Below are positions 25,734 through 34,784 of a DNA stretch of 63,485 bases, in pieces. The translations under genes were made by a program, and so were the position numbers. Numbering within the stretch: position 1 is the stretch's first letter; each line of letters begins with the position of its first letter. The stretch covers positions 1 to 63,485 of the forward strand of contig CAAGJQ010000157.1 of the NCBI GenBank assembly GCA_900770295.1, in the 5' to 3' direction. This DNA is from an uncultured Oscillibacter sp. GTDB lineage: Bacteria; Bacillota; Clostridia; Oscillospirales; Oscillospiraceae. The notes beneath the pieces were generated by a model. The model searched no databases and was not told where the DNA came from. It worked only from the letters and a program-made list of their open reading frames with translations.

Positions 25734-25742
25734 TGATATAAT
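25734..25742 (+). promoter_or_regulatory. Extended -10 promoter of kinase-regulator pair
   Basis: TGATATAAT is an extended -10 (TGn-TATAAT) 47 bases before the proposed start codon. No good -35 lies 17 bases upstream, which fits an activator-dependent promoter. Confidence 0.5.
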
Positions 25743-25788
25743 CATATAAAAAGAAAATATGCTATTTCTTCGGAAAGGAGCCACGGTT

Positions 25789-26865
25789 TTGCCTTCTGAA
25801 AAAAAGTTCTTTTCCCGTCTGTTTCCCTTCTCCTGGCGGGATTTTCTGGTCACAGCCGGCATTTTGGCCTGTGCCGTGGAGCTGTGCATTCTTCTGGGTA
25901 TGGCGGACAGCAGCGACGGCTTCGCCTCCCCCGTTTTCGTGCTGGCTGTTCTGATGATCTCCCGCCTGACCACGGGATATCTCTTTGGTCTGATTGCCTC
26001 CGTGCTGGGCGTGGTCTGTGTCAACTTCATCTTTACATATCCATACTGGGTGGTGAACTTCACCATCTCCGGCTATCCGCTGACCTTCCTGACATTTTTG
26101 ATGGTCTCCATCATAACCTGTACATTGACCACGCAGGCCAAGCAGCAGGAGCGTCTCCGGGCGGAAAATGAAAAGGAAAAGATGCGGGCCAATCTGCTGC
26201 GCTCTGTGTCCCATGATATCCGCACTCCGCTGACCTCTATCATCGGCTCCACCTCGACAGTACTGGAAAATCCCAGCCTTTCGGAAATTGAGAAAAGGGA
26301 GCTTCTGGAAGATGTCCGCAGCGAGGCCCAATGGCTGATCCGCGTAGTGGAAAATCTGCTGTCCATCACCCGGATCGGCGACGATCAGGCCCGTATCACC
26401 AAACAGCCCGAAGTTGCGGAGGAGGTTCTTGGCGATGCCATCCAGAAATTCCGCAAGCGGTTCCCGCAGGTCGCCGTCTCCGTGTCCGTGCCGGACGACC
26501 TGCTGTTCGTCCCAATGGATCCCATTCTGATCAAGCAGGTCCTGTCCAATCTGATGGAAAATGCCGTTATCCACGGGAAGGCCACCACGATGATTTCCCT
26601 CTCTGTCCGTGAGGAAGACGGCTTTGCTGTCTTCTCAGTCCAGGATGACGGAGCGGGGATTCCCGAAAAGGAGCTCCCCACGCTGTTCGATGGCCGGGTG
26701 AAGCGCTCTGAAGACGAGGGAAACGACGGCAAGCGCAACATGGGGCTCGGTCTTTCCGTGTGTCTTGCCATTGTCCGGGCCCATAACGGCACCATGGATG
26801 CAAAAAATTTGGAGCATGGTGCGGAATTTACCTTCCGCCTGCCCCTTTCCAAGGAGGTTGTCTGA
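25789..26865 (+). CDS. KdpD-like sensor histidine kinase (DUF4118 type, short)
   Basis: 358 residues from TTG 25789, 8 bases after AAGGAG; an ATG at 25759 has no such site. Four membrane segments (about 15-120) form a DUF4118 domain (FLVTAGILACAVELCILLGM, MISRLTTGYLFGLIASVLGV). HisKA follows with the phospho-His in LLRSVSHDIRTPLTSIIGS, then HATPase_c (NLMENAVIHG, DDGAGIPEKE, GLGLSVCLAIVRAHNG). Classic KdpD has about 900 residues with N-terminal KdpD and Usp domains, both absent here, and no kdpABC genes are nearby. It overlaps the response regulator by one base. Gene-neighbour logic suggests it senses a signal relevant to CstA. Confidence 0.88.
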   Translation: MPSEKKFFSRLFPFSWRDFLVTAGILACAVELCILLGMADSSDGFASPVFVLAVLMISRLTTGYLFGLIASVLGVVCVNFIFTYPYWVVNFTISGYPLTFLTFLMVSIITCTLTTQAKQQERLRAENEKEKMRANLLRSVSHDIRTPLTSIIGSTSTVLENPSLSEIEKRELLEDVRSEAQWLIRVVENLLSITRIGDDQARITKQPEVAEEVLGDAIQKFRKRFPQVAVSVSVPDDLLFVPMDPILIKQVLSNLMENAVIHGKATTMISLSVREEDGFAVFSVQDDGAGIPEKELPTLFDGRVKRSEDEGNDGKRNMGLGLSVCLAIVRAHNGTMDAKNLEHGAEFTFRLPLSKEVV

Positions 26866-27572
26866 TGAATATTCGTGAAAAAGTTCTGGTGATCGAGGAT
26901 GAAAAGAGTATCTCCCACTTCATTTCCACGGTGCTGAACAACAACGGCTACGAGGCGATGCAGGCCCGCTCCGGCAGTGAGGCGCTGTCCATGATCTCCT
27001 CCCACTGTCCCGACCTGGTGATTCTGGACCTGGGTCTCCCTGACATGGACGGGCTGGAGATTCTGCGCCAGCTCCGCAGCTGGTCCAGTCTGCCGGTGGT
27101 GGTAGTCTCCGCCCGCTCCCATGAAAAGGACAAAGTCACCGCCCTGGATCTGGGCGCGGACGACTATCTGACCAAACCCTTCGGCACCGACGAGCTGCTG
27201 GCCCGGGTCCGTACAGCCATCCGCCACACCCGCACCGCCAGCGGCAACGACGAGATTGCCCAGAAAGGCACCTACACAGTGGGGGACCTGGTCATCGACT
27301 ACAACAAGCACCAGGCTCTGGTCCGGGGAGAAAATGTCAAGCTGACTCTCAGCGAGTTCCGCATCGTGGCGCTTCTGGGTAAATATGCCGGTAAGGTCCT
27401 TACCTACGATTTCATCATCAAGGAGCTCTGGGGCCCCCGGGCCGGCGGCGACAACCAGATCCTCCGGGTCAACATGGCGAATATTCGCCGGAAAATTGAA
27501 AAAAACCCCGCAGAACCGGAGTATCTGTTCACAGAAGTGGGCGTTGGCTACCGGCTTGCGGAAGGCGAATGA
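26865..27572 (+). CDS. KdpE-like OmpR-family response regulator
   Basis: 235 residues. Receiver domain with phospho-acceptor Asp in PDLVILDLGLPDMDGLEIL, Thr/Ser switch VVSARSHEKDK and Lys in DDYLTKPFGTDELLARV. Winged helix C-terminus TLSEFRIVALLGKYAGKVLTYDFIIKELWG and VNMANIRRKIEKNP is OmpR/KdpE-like. ATG overlaps the kinase stop (TGATG) behind AAGGAGG. It probably acts on its own promoter and on cstA 226 bases downstream. Confidence 0.9.
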   Translation: MNIREKVLVIEDEKSISHFISTVLNNNGYEAMQARSGSEALSMISSHCPDLVILDLGLPDMDGLEILRQLRSWSSLPVVVVSARSHEKDKVTALDLGADDYLTKPFGTDELLARVRTAIRHTRTASGNDEIAQKGTYTVGDLVIDYNKHQALVRGENVKLTLSEFRIVALLGKYAGKVLTYDFIIKELWGPRAGGDNQILRVNMANIRRKIEKNPAEPEYLFTEVGVGYRLAEGE

Positions 27573-27579
27573 TATGATT

Positions 27580-27606
27580 CGGGCCTGCTGCGGCAGGCCC
27601 GTTTTT
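27580..27606 (+). terminator. Terminator after response regulator
   Basis: GGGCCTGC / GGCAGGCCC stem followed by GTTTTTA, directly downstream of the regulator's stop. cstA is therefore transcribed separately. Confidence 0.85.
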
Positions 27607-27797
27607 ATGCCTGTCGCAGCGGGAATTAACAGACTCTTGACGCATTCCACGCCATCTCTCGCAAAGCTTGATTCCACGGCTCCTTTCCTTAACGGTTCAG
27701 TCATGAAAAATCTGGTATGGTAATACTGTAATCTGTGGCCGCAGGGACTGATGCCCCTGAATTCTCTCCGGCCGCAAGGAAAAAGGAGTGTGTGTTA

Positions 27798-29315
27798 ATG
27801 GCAACTTTCATCATCGGCCTCGTGATCCTGTTCGGCGGTGCCGCCCTGTACGGCAAGTTCTGCGAAAAGGTCTTCGGCCCCGACGACCGGGAGACCCCCG
27901 CTTATTCCAAGCAGGACGGCGTGGACTACATCCCCATGCCCAAGTGGAAGAACATGCTGATCAACCTGCTGAATATCGCGGGCACCGGTCCCATCTTCGG
28001 ACCCATTCAGGGCATCCTGTTCGGGCCCATCGCGTTCATCACCATCCCCATCGGCAACATCATCGGCGGCGCCATGCACGACTATTTCTCCGGCATGATC
28101 TGCCTGCGGGACGGCGGCACCCAGATGCCCGAGATGATCCGCCGGTACTCCAACAAAACCGTCTATTGGATCTATCAGGTGTTTGTCTGCGTCCTGCTCC
28201 TGCTGGTAGGCGCCGTGTTCATCTACACCCCCGGCGACATCTTCGCCACCCAGATCTGCGGCTTTGACGGCAAGGCCACCTCTGTCTCCACCTGGGTCAT
28301 CTACGCCGTTATCTTCGCCTACTATCTGATCGCCACCGTGTTCCCCATCGACGCCATCATCGGCAAGATCTATCCCATCTTCGGCGCGGTGCTGCTGTTC
28401 TCCGCCGTGGGCGTGTTCATCGGCCTGTTCGCCAAGGGCTATCCCCTGCTGAACCTGTGGGATGACTGGCAGTCTCCCGCCCTGGCCGCCTTCACCATGG
28501 CCGCCGACGGCTCCACCAAGGTCCCCTTCAGCTATGGCGAGTATTTCACCGCCAACCACTTCATCCCCATCTTCTTCATCACTGTGGCCTGCGGCATCCT
28601 GTCCGGCTTCCACTCCACTCAGACCGCCATCATCTCCCGCACGGTCAAGAGTGAGAAGGAAGGCCGCATGACCTTCTACAACATGATGGTCCTGGAGGGC
28701 TTCATCGCCATGGTCTGGGCCGCTGCCGCCATGGGCGTGTACAACCTGGGCATGCAGCAGGCGGTCGCCTCCGGCGCCACCGCAACTGTCGGCGTGGTCT
28801 GCAAGCACATCCTGGGCACCTTCGGCGGCATTATCGCCCTGGTGGGCATCGTGGTTCTGCCCATCACCTCCGGCGATACCGCTCTGCGGGGCCTGCGTCT
28901 GACCGTCGCGGAGTCCTTCCACATTGACCAGAGCACCAACGGCAAGCGTCTGACCCTGTCCGCCGTCATCTTTGCTCTGGTGGCCGTGATTCTGGTGTTT
29001 GCCAAGACCAACGCCAACGGCTTCAACATTCTGTGGCGCTACTTCGCATGGTCCAACCAGACCCTGTCTCTGTTCGCCTTCCTTGCCATCTCTGTGTGGA
29101 TGTTTGAAAACGGCAAGGGCAAGTTCGTCTGGATCCCCCTGATTCCCGGCGCATTCTACTGTTTCGTCACCATGACCTACATCATGAACGCCAAGATCGG
29201 CTTCAATATTCCCTGGGGCGGCGCCTATACCATCGGCGCCGTGGCCGCCGCCGCCTATGTCTGCGTCATCGTCTGGTACGGCAGGAAGCGTGCCGCCCGT
29301 CTGCTGAGAAGGTAA
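27798..29315 (+). CDS. cstA: CstA-family carbon starvation / pyruvate-peptide transporter
   Basis: 505 residues from ATG 27798 (AAAAGGAG 9 bases upstream). Polytopic with about 14 hydrophobic segments. Family signatures: FEKVFGPDDRETPAYSKQDGVDYIPMPK-like start, LLNIAGTGPIFGPIQGILFGP, GGAMHDYFSGMICLRDGGTQMPEMI, and SGFHSTQTAIISRTVKSE. CstA proteins take up pyruvate and have been implicated in peptide uptake under carbon limitation. A TGG-TAATAC extended -10 lies at about 27718-27726 and a TTAACAGA word at 27626-27633, suggesting control by the adjacent two-component pair. Substrate in this organism is inference. Confidence 0.92.
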   Translation: MATFIIGLVILFGGAALYGKFCEKVFGPDDRETPAYSKQDGVDYIPMPKWKNMLINLLNIAGTGPIFGPIQGILFGPIAFITIPIGNIIGGAMHDYFSGMICLRDGGTQMPEMIRRYSNKTVYWIYQVFVCVLLLLVGAVFIYTPGDIFATQICGFDGKATSVSTWVIYAVIFAYYLIATVFPIDAIIGKIYPIFGAVLLFSAVGVFIGLFAKGYPLLNLWDDWQSPALAAFTMAADGSTKVPFSYGEYFTANHFIPIFFITVACGILSGFHSTQTAIISRTVKSEKEGRMTFYNMMVLEGFIAMVWAAAAMGVYNLGMQQAVASGATATVGVVCKHILGTFGGIIALVGIVVLPITSGDTALRGLRLTVAESFHIDQSTNGKRLTLSAVIFALVAVILVFAKTNANGFNILWRYFAWSNQTLSLFAFLAISVWMFENGKGKFVWIPLIPGAFYCFVTMTYIMNAKIGFNIPWGGAYTIGAVAAAAYVCVIVWYGRKRAARLLRR

Positions 29316-29359
29316 CGGAACATTGCAAGCAGGGGATCGCTCCCTTTCTCTCTCTTCTG

Positions 29360-29393
29360 AAAAGCCCGCCGCGGGAAACCGCGGCGGGCTTTT
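29360..29393. terminator. Bidirectional terminator between cstA and ZIP gene
   Basis: AAAAGCCCGCCGCGG / CCGCGGCGGGCTTTT with a GAAA loop; flanked by A-run and T-run, so it can serve both converging genes. Confidence 0.9.
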
Positions 29394-29464
29394 CAGCTTG
29401 ATGAAACGCTTTCTTCCTGTCAACGTGGCCTTGCGGATTGATCGGCGGACGGAACGTCCCTCGT

Positions 29465-30196
29465 TTACCAGCATGTAATGACCATCCCCACGATGATGCC
29501 GATCACCGCCGCCAGTGCCGGCGCCTTTCCCTCCCAGAGCCGGACCGCCTCCGGCAGGAGCTCACCGAATACTACATACAGCATGGCTCCCGACGCAAAG
29601 CTCAGCGCCGCCGTCAGGGCCGCCGGACCCAGTGTTCCCATCCAGAATCCCAGAGCCGCCCCCGCCACAGTGGGCATTCCGGTCACGGCGGCGATGCCCG
29701 CCGCCCGGATTCGTCCCATGCCGCCCGCCACCAGAGGCACAGCCACCGCCATCCCCTCCGGGATGTTGTGCAGGCCGATCACCGCCGCCAGAACCCAGCC
29801 GCTGCCCACCATACCCTCGCTGGCAAAGGACGCTCCTATCACCATTCCCTCGGGCACATTGTGCAGCGCGATGGCCGCCGCCATGACCACCCCCGCCAGA
29901 AACAATCCGCTTCTCTGTTCTCCGGGGTCTCTCTCCAGCAGGACATTCAGGATGGCCGTGACGCCGTATCCCGCCAGCACCCACGCCGCCACCTGCAGCA
30001 TTTGTCCCGCGGCGGCCGCGTCCGTCAGCAGGTCGAAGCAGACCACCGCTACCATGACTCCCGCCGCAAAGCTCAAAAGCAGGCTGACTGTCCGGCTGGA
30101 ATCCCTGCGAAACAGGCAGGCAAGTCCTCCGCCCAGTCCGGTCCCACCCACTCCCGCCGCCGCGGTCACCAGGAGCGCCATCTTCCATGTTTCCAA
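29465..30196 (-). CDS. ZIP-family divalent metal transporter
   Basis: 243 residues starting at TTG 30196, 7 bases after a G-rich AGGGGGGG site; TTG 30217 is an alternative. Eight hydrophobic segments. The two ZIP metal motifs are explicit: AIALHNVPEGMVIG in TM4 and AVIGLHNIPEGMAVAV in TM5. A His-poor loop separates TM3 and TM4. ZupT/GufA-like uptake of zinc, iron or manganese is expected. Confidence 0.88.
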   Translation of the reverse strand: METWKMALLVTAAAGVGGTGLGGGLACLFRRDSSRTVSLLLSFAAGVMVAVVCFDLLTDAAAAGQMLQVAAWVLAGYGVTAILNVLLERDPGEQRSGLFLAGVVMAAAIALHNVPEGMVIGASFASEGMVGSGWVLAAVIGLHNIPEGMAVAVPLVAGGMGRIRAAGIAAVTGMPTVAGAALGFWMGTLGPAALTAALSFASGAMLYVVFGELLPEAVRLWEGKAPALAAVIGIIVGMVITCW

Positions 30197-30355
30197 GCCA
30201 ATTCCCCCCCTGAACAATACGAGCAGGATCCCGGCATCCGGTCTCCTGCTCGATTTTCATTCTGATTCTTTTGTTGTTCGGCGGACAATCGCCGGATACA
30301 TGGTAGTCTATTCCCGGCTGTGCTTTTCCAGAACTTCACCGTCCGGCGTACAGCG

Positions 30356-31252
30356 TCATCTCCCGGCTTCCCCGGATATTTTCAGTCTCTCCGCGTATGC
30401 CCGCACGTAGTCCATAAAATTCCGCGTCACCGGCGAGGCCGTCTTGATCTGGGGCACGCCCATTCCCAGCATCCGCTCCTGGGGCGGGTCCATGGGCAGC
30501 GCCACAGCGCTGTGGGCGTAATTGGCCAGCTGAAGCTCCGGCAGAATGGACACGCCCAGCCCCTGGGCCACCATATTGATGATGGCGTAATCGCTGCATG
30601 CGGAAAACAGGATATGGGGCCAGTGGGGCAGCTTGTCCAGAATATACCGCACTTCACCGTCGTAGCCTGGCGTGGGCATGATGAACTGCTCTTTCAAAAA
30701 GGCCTCCAGCGGCACGGACGGCCCTGCCGCCAGCGGATGTCCCGGCGGGACCAGCGCCAGCATGCGGTCCTCACACAGCGGGACCCACTCGAACCCCTTG
30801 TTTTCTCCCCCGGCGTAAATGCACAGCTCCGCCTGCCGGCTGCTCATGATCTCCTCGATCACATTGGACCCGGCCTCCGTGATCTCGATCTCCACGTTGG
30901 GATAGTCCTTCTGGAAATCCCGGATGATACCTGGCAGCCAGTACGTGGCCACGCTGGAATATGCCGCGATGCGGATGCGTCCGGTGTCTGCCCCCTTGAT
31001 TTTTGCAATATACTGTCCCAGCGCCTCGTTGGTATTGAGCAGCTGCCGGATAATGGGCAGCAGCATCTCCCCCTCATGATTGGGCACGATGCCCGAAGAG
31101 GTCCGTACCATCAGCGGAAATCCGACCTCATCCTCCAGTGACTGCATCATGTGGCTGATTCCGGACTGTGTGTATCCCAGCTCCTCCGCCGCCTTGGACA
31201 GGCTCCCCAGCTCCACGGCCCGCACAAAGGCCTCATATTTTCGGATATTCAT
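30356..31252 (-). CDS. LysR-family transcriptional regulator
   Basis: 298 residues. N-terminal winged HTH (NIRKYEAFVRAVELGSLSKAAEELGYTQSGISHMMQSLEDEVG) and a periplasmic-binding-like effector domain (RIRIAAYSSVATYWLPGIIRDFQ, ILFSACSDYAIINMVAQGLGVSILPEL). LysR proteins usually control a divergent gene; here the divergent neighbour is the LysM-GH18 gene 168 bases away, but that gene's role gives no clear effector. Target unknown. Confidence 0.9.
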   Translation of the reverse strand: MNIRKYEAFVRAVELGSLSKAAEELGYTQSGISHMMQSLEDEVGFPLMVRTSSGIVPNHEGEMLLPIIRQLLNTNEALGQYIAKIKGADTGRIRIAAYSSVATYWLPGIIRDFQKDYPNVEIEITEAGSNVIEEIMSSRQAELCIYAGGENKGFEWVPLCEDRMLALVPPGHPLAAGPSVPLEAFLKEQFIMPTPGYDGEVRYILDKLPHWPHILFSACSDYAIINMVAQGLGVSILPELQLANYAHSAVALPMDPPQERMLGMGVPQIKTASPVTRNFMDYVRAYAERLKISGEAGR

Positions 31253-31420
31253 GGTGATCCTTCTCTCTGTTTTCTCCGCCGGCCTCTGCGGCCGGAACGC
31301 TCTCCGCGCGTTTCTCCTATATTTTTTTATCTTATCGTATCATCTTTTAAAAAACAAGAGGCCATTCCCACTTCTAAACAAGTCTTATCACGCATATATT
31401 TCTGTGAGGTGATACGAAAA

Positions 31421-32701
31421 ATGATGGTTCATGTCGTGCAATCCGGCGAATCCGTTGCTTCCATCGCCATGCATTACGGAGTGGACCCGGGCCGTCTCGC
31501 CGCCGACAATTCCGTTCCCGCCGACGGCGCTCTGGCTGTTGGACAAACCCTGGTGGTCCGCTTTCCCCGCCAGGTCCACGCCGTTCAGGCAGGCGAGACT
31601 CTGACCTCCATCGCTGCGGCCTACGGCACTTCGGTCCGCCAGCTCTGGCGGAACAACTGGCCGCTGGGAGGCACGGAGGACCTGTCTCCCGGCCAGGTCC
31701 TGGTGATCTCCTACTGGGATGAGCGGCTGGGCGCCGCGTCCTTCAACGGGTACGCCTACCCCTATATCGATCCCGCGCTCCTGTCCGCCCAGCTCCCCTA
31801 TGTGACCTATCTGACTCCCTTCACCTACGGCATCACCGCCGGCGGCGGCCTGCTGCCTCTGGAGGACGACGCCATGCTGTCTGCGGCCCGGCAGCGGGGC
31901 ACCGCCCCGGTGATGCACCTGTCCACCCTGACGGAGTCCGGCCAGTTCGACACTCAGCGGGCGGAAGTGGTCCTGACGGATTTTGAGGTGCAGGACCGCC
32001 TGATCTCGGAGGTTCTCGAGACCGTCCTCCGCAAGGGCTTCGCCGGTCTGGATGTGGATTTCGAGTACCTCCCCGGCGAGCTGGCGGAGGCCTATGCCGC
32101 CTTTCTGGCCCGTCTCCAGCGGCTCCTGCACTCCCGGGGCCTGTTCGTCTGGGCGGCGCTGGCGTCCAAGACCTCCGCGTTGCAGCCCGGCCTCCTGTAC
32201 GAGGGCCACAACTACGCCGCCGTCGGCGCGGCCACGGACGGCGTCCTGCTGATGACCTACGAGTGGGGCTATACCTATGGCCCGCCCATGGCCGTGGCCC
32301 CGCTGCCCAATGTCCGGGCGGTGCTGGACTACGCCATCACGGAGATCCCCGCAGAAAAGATCTTTCTGGGCATCCCCAACTACGGCTACGACTGGCCCCT
32401 TCCCTTCATCCAGGGCGTCACCCGGGCCCAGTCCATCTCCAACCAGCGGGCTATCGAGCTGGCCGTGGAATACGGCGTTGCCATCCAGTACGATGAGACC
32501 GCCCAGTCCCCCTTCTTTTACTATACCGACGCCGGCGGCACCGTCCATGAGGTTTGGTTCGAGGACGCCCGCAGCATGTCCGCCAAGCTGCGGCTCATCG
32601 CCGAATACGGCTTCCAGGGCGGCGGTTTCTGGAATCTGATGCGTCCCTTCTCCCAGACCTGGCTGGTCCTGGACGCTCTCTACGATGTTGACGGCCGCTG
32701 A
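31421..32701 (+). CDS. LysM-LysM-GH18 protein, spore cortex-lytic (SleL/YaaH) type
   Basis: 426 residues; ATG 31421 behind GAGGTGAT. Two N-terminal LysM repeats (VHVVQSGESVASIAMHYGVD and VHAVQAGETLTSIAAAYGTS) and a GH18 barrel at about 100-420. The catalytic strand reads GLDVDFEYL with the acid Glu in the DxDxE frame. YLTPFTYGIT and GIPNYGYDWPLPF are typical of the YaaH/SleL/YdhD group, N-acetylglucosaminidases on spore cortex. No signal peptide, as expected for proteins made in the mother cell and packed into spore coats. Confidence 0.88.
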   Translation: MMVHVVQSGESVASIAMHYGVDPGRLAADNSVPADGALAVGQTLVVRFPRQVHAVQAGETLTSIAAAYGTSVRQLWRNNWPLGGTEDLSPGQVLVISYWDERLGAASFNGYAYPYIDPALLSAQLPYVTYLTPFTYGITAGGGLLPLEDDAMLSAARQRGTAPVMHLSTLTESGQFDTQRAEVVLTDFEVQDRLISEVLETVLRKGFAGLDVDFEYLPGELAEAYAAFLARLQRLLHSRGLFVWAALASKTSALQPGLLYEGHNYAAVGAATDGVLLMTYEWGYTYGPPMAVAPLPNVRAVLDYAITEIPAEKIFLGIPNYGYDWPLPFIQGVTRAQSISNQRAIELAVEYGVAIQYDETAQSPFFYYTDAGGTVHEVWFEDARSMSAKLRLIAEYGFQGGGFWNLMRPFSQTWLVLDALYDVDGR

Positions 32702-32763
32702 ATCCGGCAGCGCTTGCAATCTCTCCCCAATATGATATGCTTTATAAAAAGGGAGGTATTGCC

Positions 32764-33096
32764 ATGGAGAAGAAGCCCTGTCCCTGCGGAGGGACCTTTC
32801 AGAACCTGGGCCGGCGGGAGATCCGGATGGGGCCCACGTCCCCCCTGAAGCATAATACTCTGGACAACTACTCTCTGGAAGCGGAGCTGTTCGTCTGTGA
32901 CTGCTGTCATGAACTGAAGCTGTTTCTTCCCGAGGAGCTGGCCTTTGAACTGACCCACTCGCCGGAGGAGCGCTATCTCCGGGAATTCGCGGACGCTTCG
33001 GATGCGGAGCTGCGTCGGATTGTGGAAAAGAGCTATCACCCGGAGGCCCGCCGGGCGGCGGCAGCCCTGCTGAACCAGCGGGAGAAATCCCAATAA
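32764..33096 (+). CDS. Small Cys-rich protein of unknown function
   Basis: 110 residues from ATG 32764 (GGGAGG upstream). N-terminal CPCGGTF and internal CDCCHELKLF give two Cys pairs that could bind zinc. The C-terminal half is helical and charged (FADASDAELRRIVEKSYHPEARRAAAALLNQ). I recognise no family beyond a zinc-ribbon-like pattern. Probably independent of the GH18 gene. Confidence 0.6.
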   Translation: MEKKPCPCGGTFQNLGRREIRMGPTSPLKHNTLDNYSLEAELFVCDCCHELKLFLPEELAFELTHSPEERYLREFADASDAELRRIVEKSYHPEARRAAAALLNQREKSQ

Positions 33097-33100
33097 ACGA

Positions 33101-33132
33101 AAACATCCCACGCCTTACGGCGCGGGATGTTT
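33101..33132. terminator. Bidirectional terminator
   Basis: AAACATCCCACGCC / GGCGCGGGATGTTT with loop TTAC and one mismatch; ends both the small Cys-rich gene and the opposing six-gene operon. Confidence 0.85.
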
Positions 33133-33137
33133 TCGTT

Positions 33138-33767
33138 TCAATTCGCATCTGCCCGGCGTTTTGCCATCCGGCACAGCGGGATGATGACGCCGCCGCAGGT
33201 GTTGCCCAGCGTCATCACCAGCATGTACAGAAGCGCCTTTCCGCTCCACATGTTGGCGGCGGAAAAATAGAACATGTTGGCTACACAGTGCTCAAAGCCG
33301 CAGAGGATGAACACGATGACTCCCATGAAGATCCCGATGTACTTCCCCACCTCATGAGGGTTGTTTTTAAAGCCGTCCACCGCGATAAACATCAATATGT
33401 TACAGAAAACGGACAGTATAAAGATGGAGAGCAGGCTGTCATCCAGCTTTGTCTGGCAGAGGGCCGCCGCCTTCTCCGTGATGCCGGCCACCCGGGTCAG
33501 GCGAATGCCATAGCCCACCAGGCCTGTGCCCACCAGATTCCCCAGCCACACCGACAGCACAAAGCCGGTATAGGCCGGAGGCTGTTCAAAGATGTACCCC
33601 ACCTTTCCGGTAAACAGGTTGAACCCAAAGGTGCAAATGGCAAACAGCCCCAGGCAGAAAAACACCGCCCCCGTCACCTTGTTGTCGCAGGACAGGAACA
33701 CCGTTCCGCCGATGCCGATGCAGACACCGCCCAGGATCGAGTATAGAAACGACGCCAGCTTTTTCAT
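33138..33767 (-). CDS. Formate/nitrite transporter (FNT) family channel
   Basis: 209 residues with six hydrophobic segments; shorter than FocA (about 285) mainly at the termini. The signature GFEHCVANMFYFSAANM contains the pore His and the re-entrant TM5 break, and GVIVFILCGFEH and TLGNTCGGVIIP fit the family. Substrates of FNT channels include formate, nitrite, lactate and hydrosulfide; which one is not readable. It starts 23 bases after the dehydrogenase with its own AGGAG site and is the last gene of the run from apbE. Confidence 0.85.
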   Translation of the reverse strand: MKKLASFLYSILGGVCIGIGGTVFLSCDNKVTGAVFFCLGLFAICTFGFNLFTGKVGYIFEQPPAYTGFVLSVWLGNLVGTGLVGYGIRLTRVAGITEKAAALCQTKLDDSLLSIFILSVFCNILMFIAVDGFKNNPHEVGKYIGIFMGVIVFILCGFEHCVANMFYFSAANMWSGKALLYMLVMTLGNTCGGVIIPLCRMAKRRADAN

Positions 33768-33790
33768 CTCTCTTCTCCTCTTTCTCCGTT

Positions 33791-34780
33791 TTACAGCCCG
33801 TTGACGATCCGCTCTGGCCGTTTTCCCTCCATCAGCCGTTCCAGATTCTCAAACAGCATCCGATATACGTTCCGATAAGCCGACCGGGCGATGCCGCCCT
33901 GATGGGGGCAGAGCACCAGACGGTCCGGGAACTCCTCCGCCAGCCTGACCAGCGGATGGTCCGCCTCCACCGGCTCCGGATCATAGGCGTCCACCGCCGC
34001 CCCTGCCAGACGGCCGGAGCGGATGGCTTCACCCAGAGCCTCGTCATCGATGACAGCCCCCCGGGCCGTGTTGACAAGGTAGGCCCCTGGCTTCACATGA
34101 CTGAAAAACTCCCCGTTCAGCATATGGCGGCTCTCCGCCGTGGCCGGCAGGTAGAGACTGATGATGTCGCAGGTCTCCGCCAGCTCATACAGCGGCAGAT
34201 ATGCAACCCCAAAGTCCTCCTCTGTCTCCCGGTCTCTCCGGTGGCGGGCGTAGTAATAAAGGGTGCTGCCATAGGCCCGCAGCCGCTGTGCCGCCGCCTG
34301 TCCGATGGCGCCGAAGCCAATGAGCCCCACCTTTGCCGCGCTCAGGTCCAGGGGAATCTGGCAGTCCAGCTCCCGCTGGGCGTCCAGCTGATGGCCGGTG
34401 CGCACCATGCGGTCCCCCCACAGCGTCCGGTGGGTCAGCATGGACATCAGCGTGATGGACAGCTCCGCCACGGCCGCCGCATTGCAGCCGGCGTTGTTGC
34501 ACACATAGATGCCCCGCGCCCTGGCCGCCTCCAGATCGATGCGGTCGACGCCCACGCCCTCGCAGTGGATCATCTTCAGCTTCGGCAGCCCTGCGATCAG
34601 CCGCTCCGTGACCCAGGTCACCGGCGTGACAAACAGCACCTCCGCGTCCGCCCCGGCCGCCAGCCAGTCCTCCTCCGTACCGCTGCGGTCACAGAAGATC
34701 AGCTCCGCCTTCCGGGAGACAGGCGTGTCCGGCATAAACTTCCTGTAGCGCTCCTCCGGCGCCAGTACCAGTACTTTCAT
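33791..34780 (-). CDS. D-isomer 2-hydroxyacid dehydrogenase family protein
   Basis: 329 residues from ATG 34780, 4 bases after the AAA ATPase stop. Substrate-domain start MKVLVLAPEERYRKFM; NAD-binding Rossmann GLIGFGAIGQAAAQRL; catalytic Arg in VNTARGAVIDDEAL, Glu in DAYDPEPVEADHPL, His in LCPHQGGIARSAYRN. It reduces a 2-keto acid with NADH or the reverse; D-lactate, glycerate or hydroxyisocaproate-type substrates are possible. Confidence 0.88.
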   Translation of the reverse strand: MKVLVLAPEERYRKFMPDTPVSRKAELIFCDRSGTEEDWLAAGADAEVLFVTPVTWVTERLIAGLPKLKMIHCEGVGVDRIDLEAARARGIYVCNNAGCNAAAVAELSITLMSMLTHRTLWGDRMVRTGHQLDAQRELDCQIPLDLSAAKVGLIGFGAIGQAAAQRLRAYGSTLYYYARHRRDRETEEDFGVAYLPLYELAETCDIISLYLPATAESRHMLNGEFFSHVKPGAYLVNTARGAVIDDEALGEAIRSGRLAGAAVDAYDPEPVEADHPLVRLAEEFPDRLVLCPHQGGIARSAYRNVYRMLFENLERLMEGKRPERIVNGL

Positions 34781-34784
34781 CTGC

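Noticed and set aside
25762..26574. 270-codon minus-strand frame opposite the histidine kinase
   Set aside because: Antisense shadow; the plus strand shows the complete HisKA and HATPase motif series.
27795..29474. 559-codon minus-strand frame opposite cstA
   Set aside because: His/Gly/Asp-rich composition typical of antisense of a membrane protein gene; cstA on the plus strand is unambiguous.
31151..31420. Upstream extension of the LysM-GH18 frame to 516 codons
   Set aside because: The extension runs antisense into the LysR gene and has no ribosome binding site; ATG 31421 has GAGGTGAT at correct distance and begins right at the first LysM.
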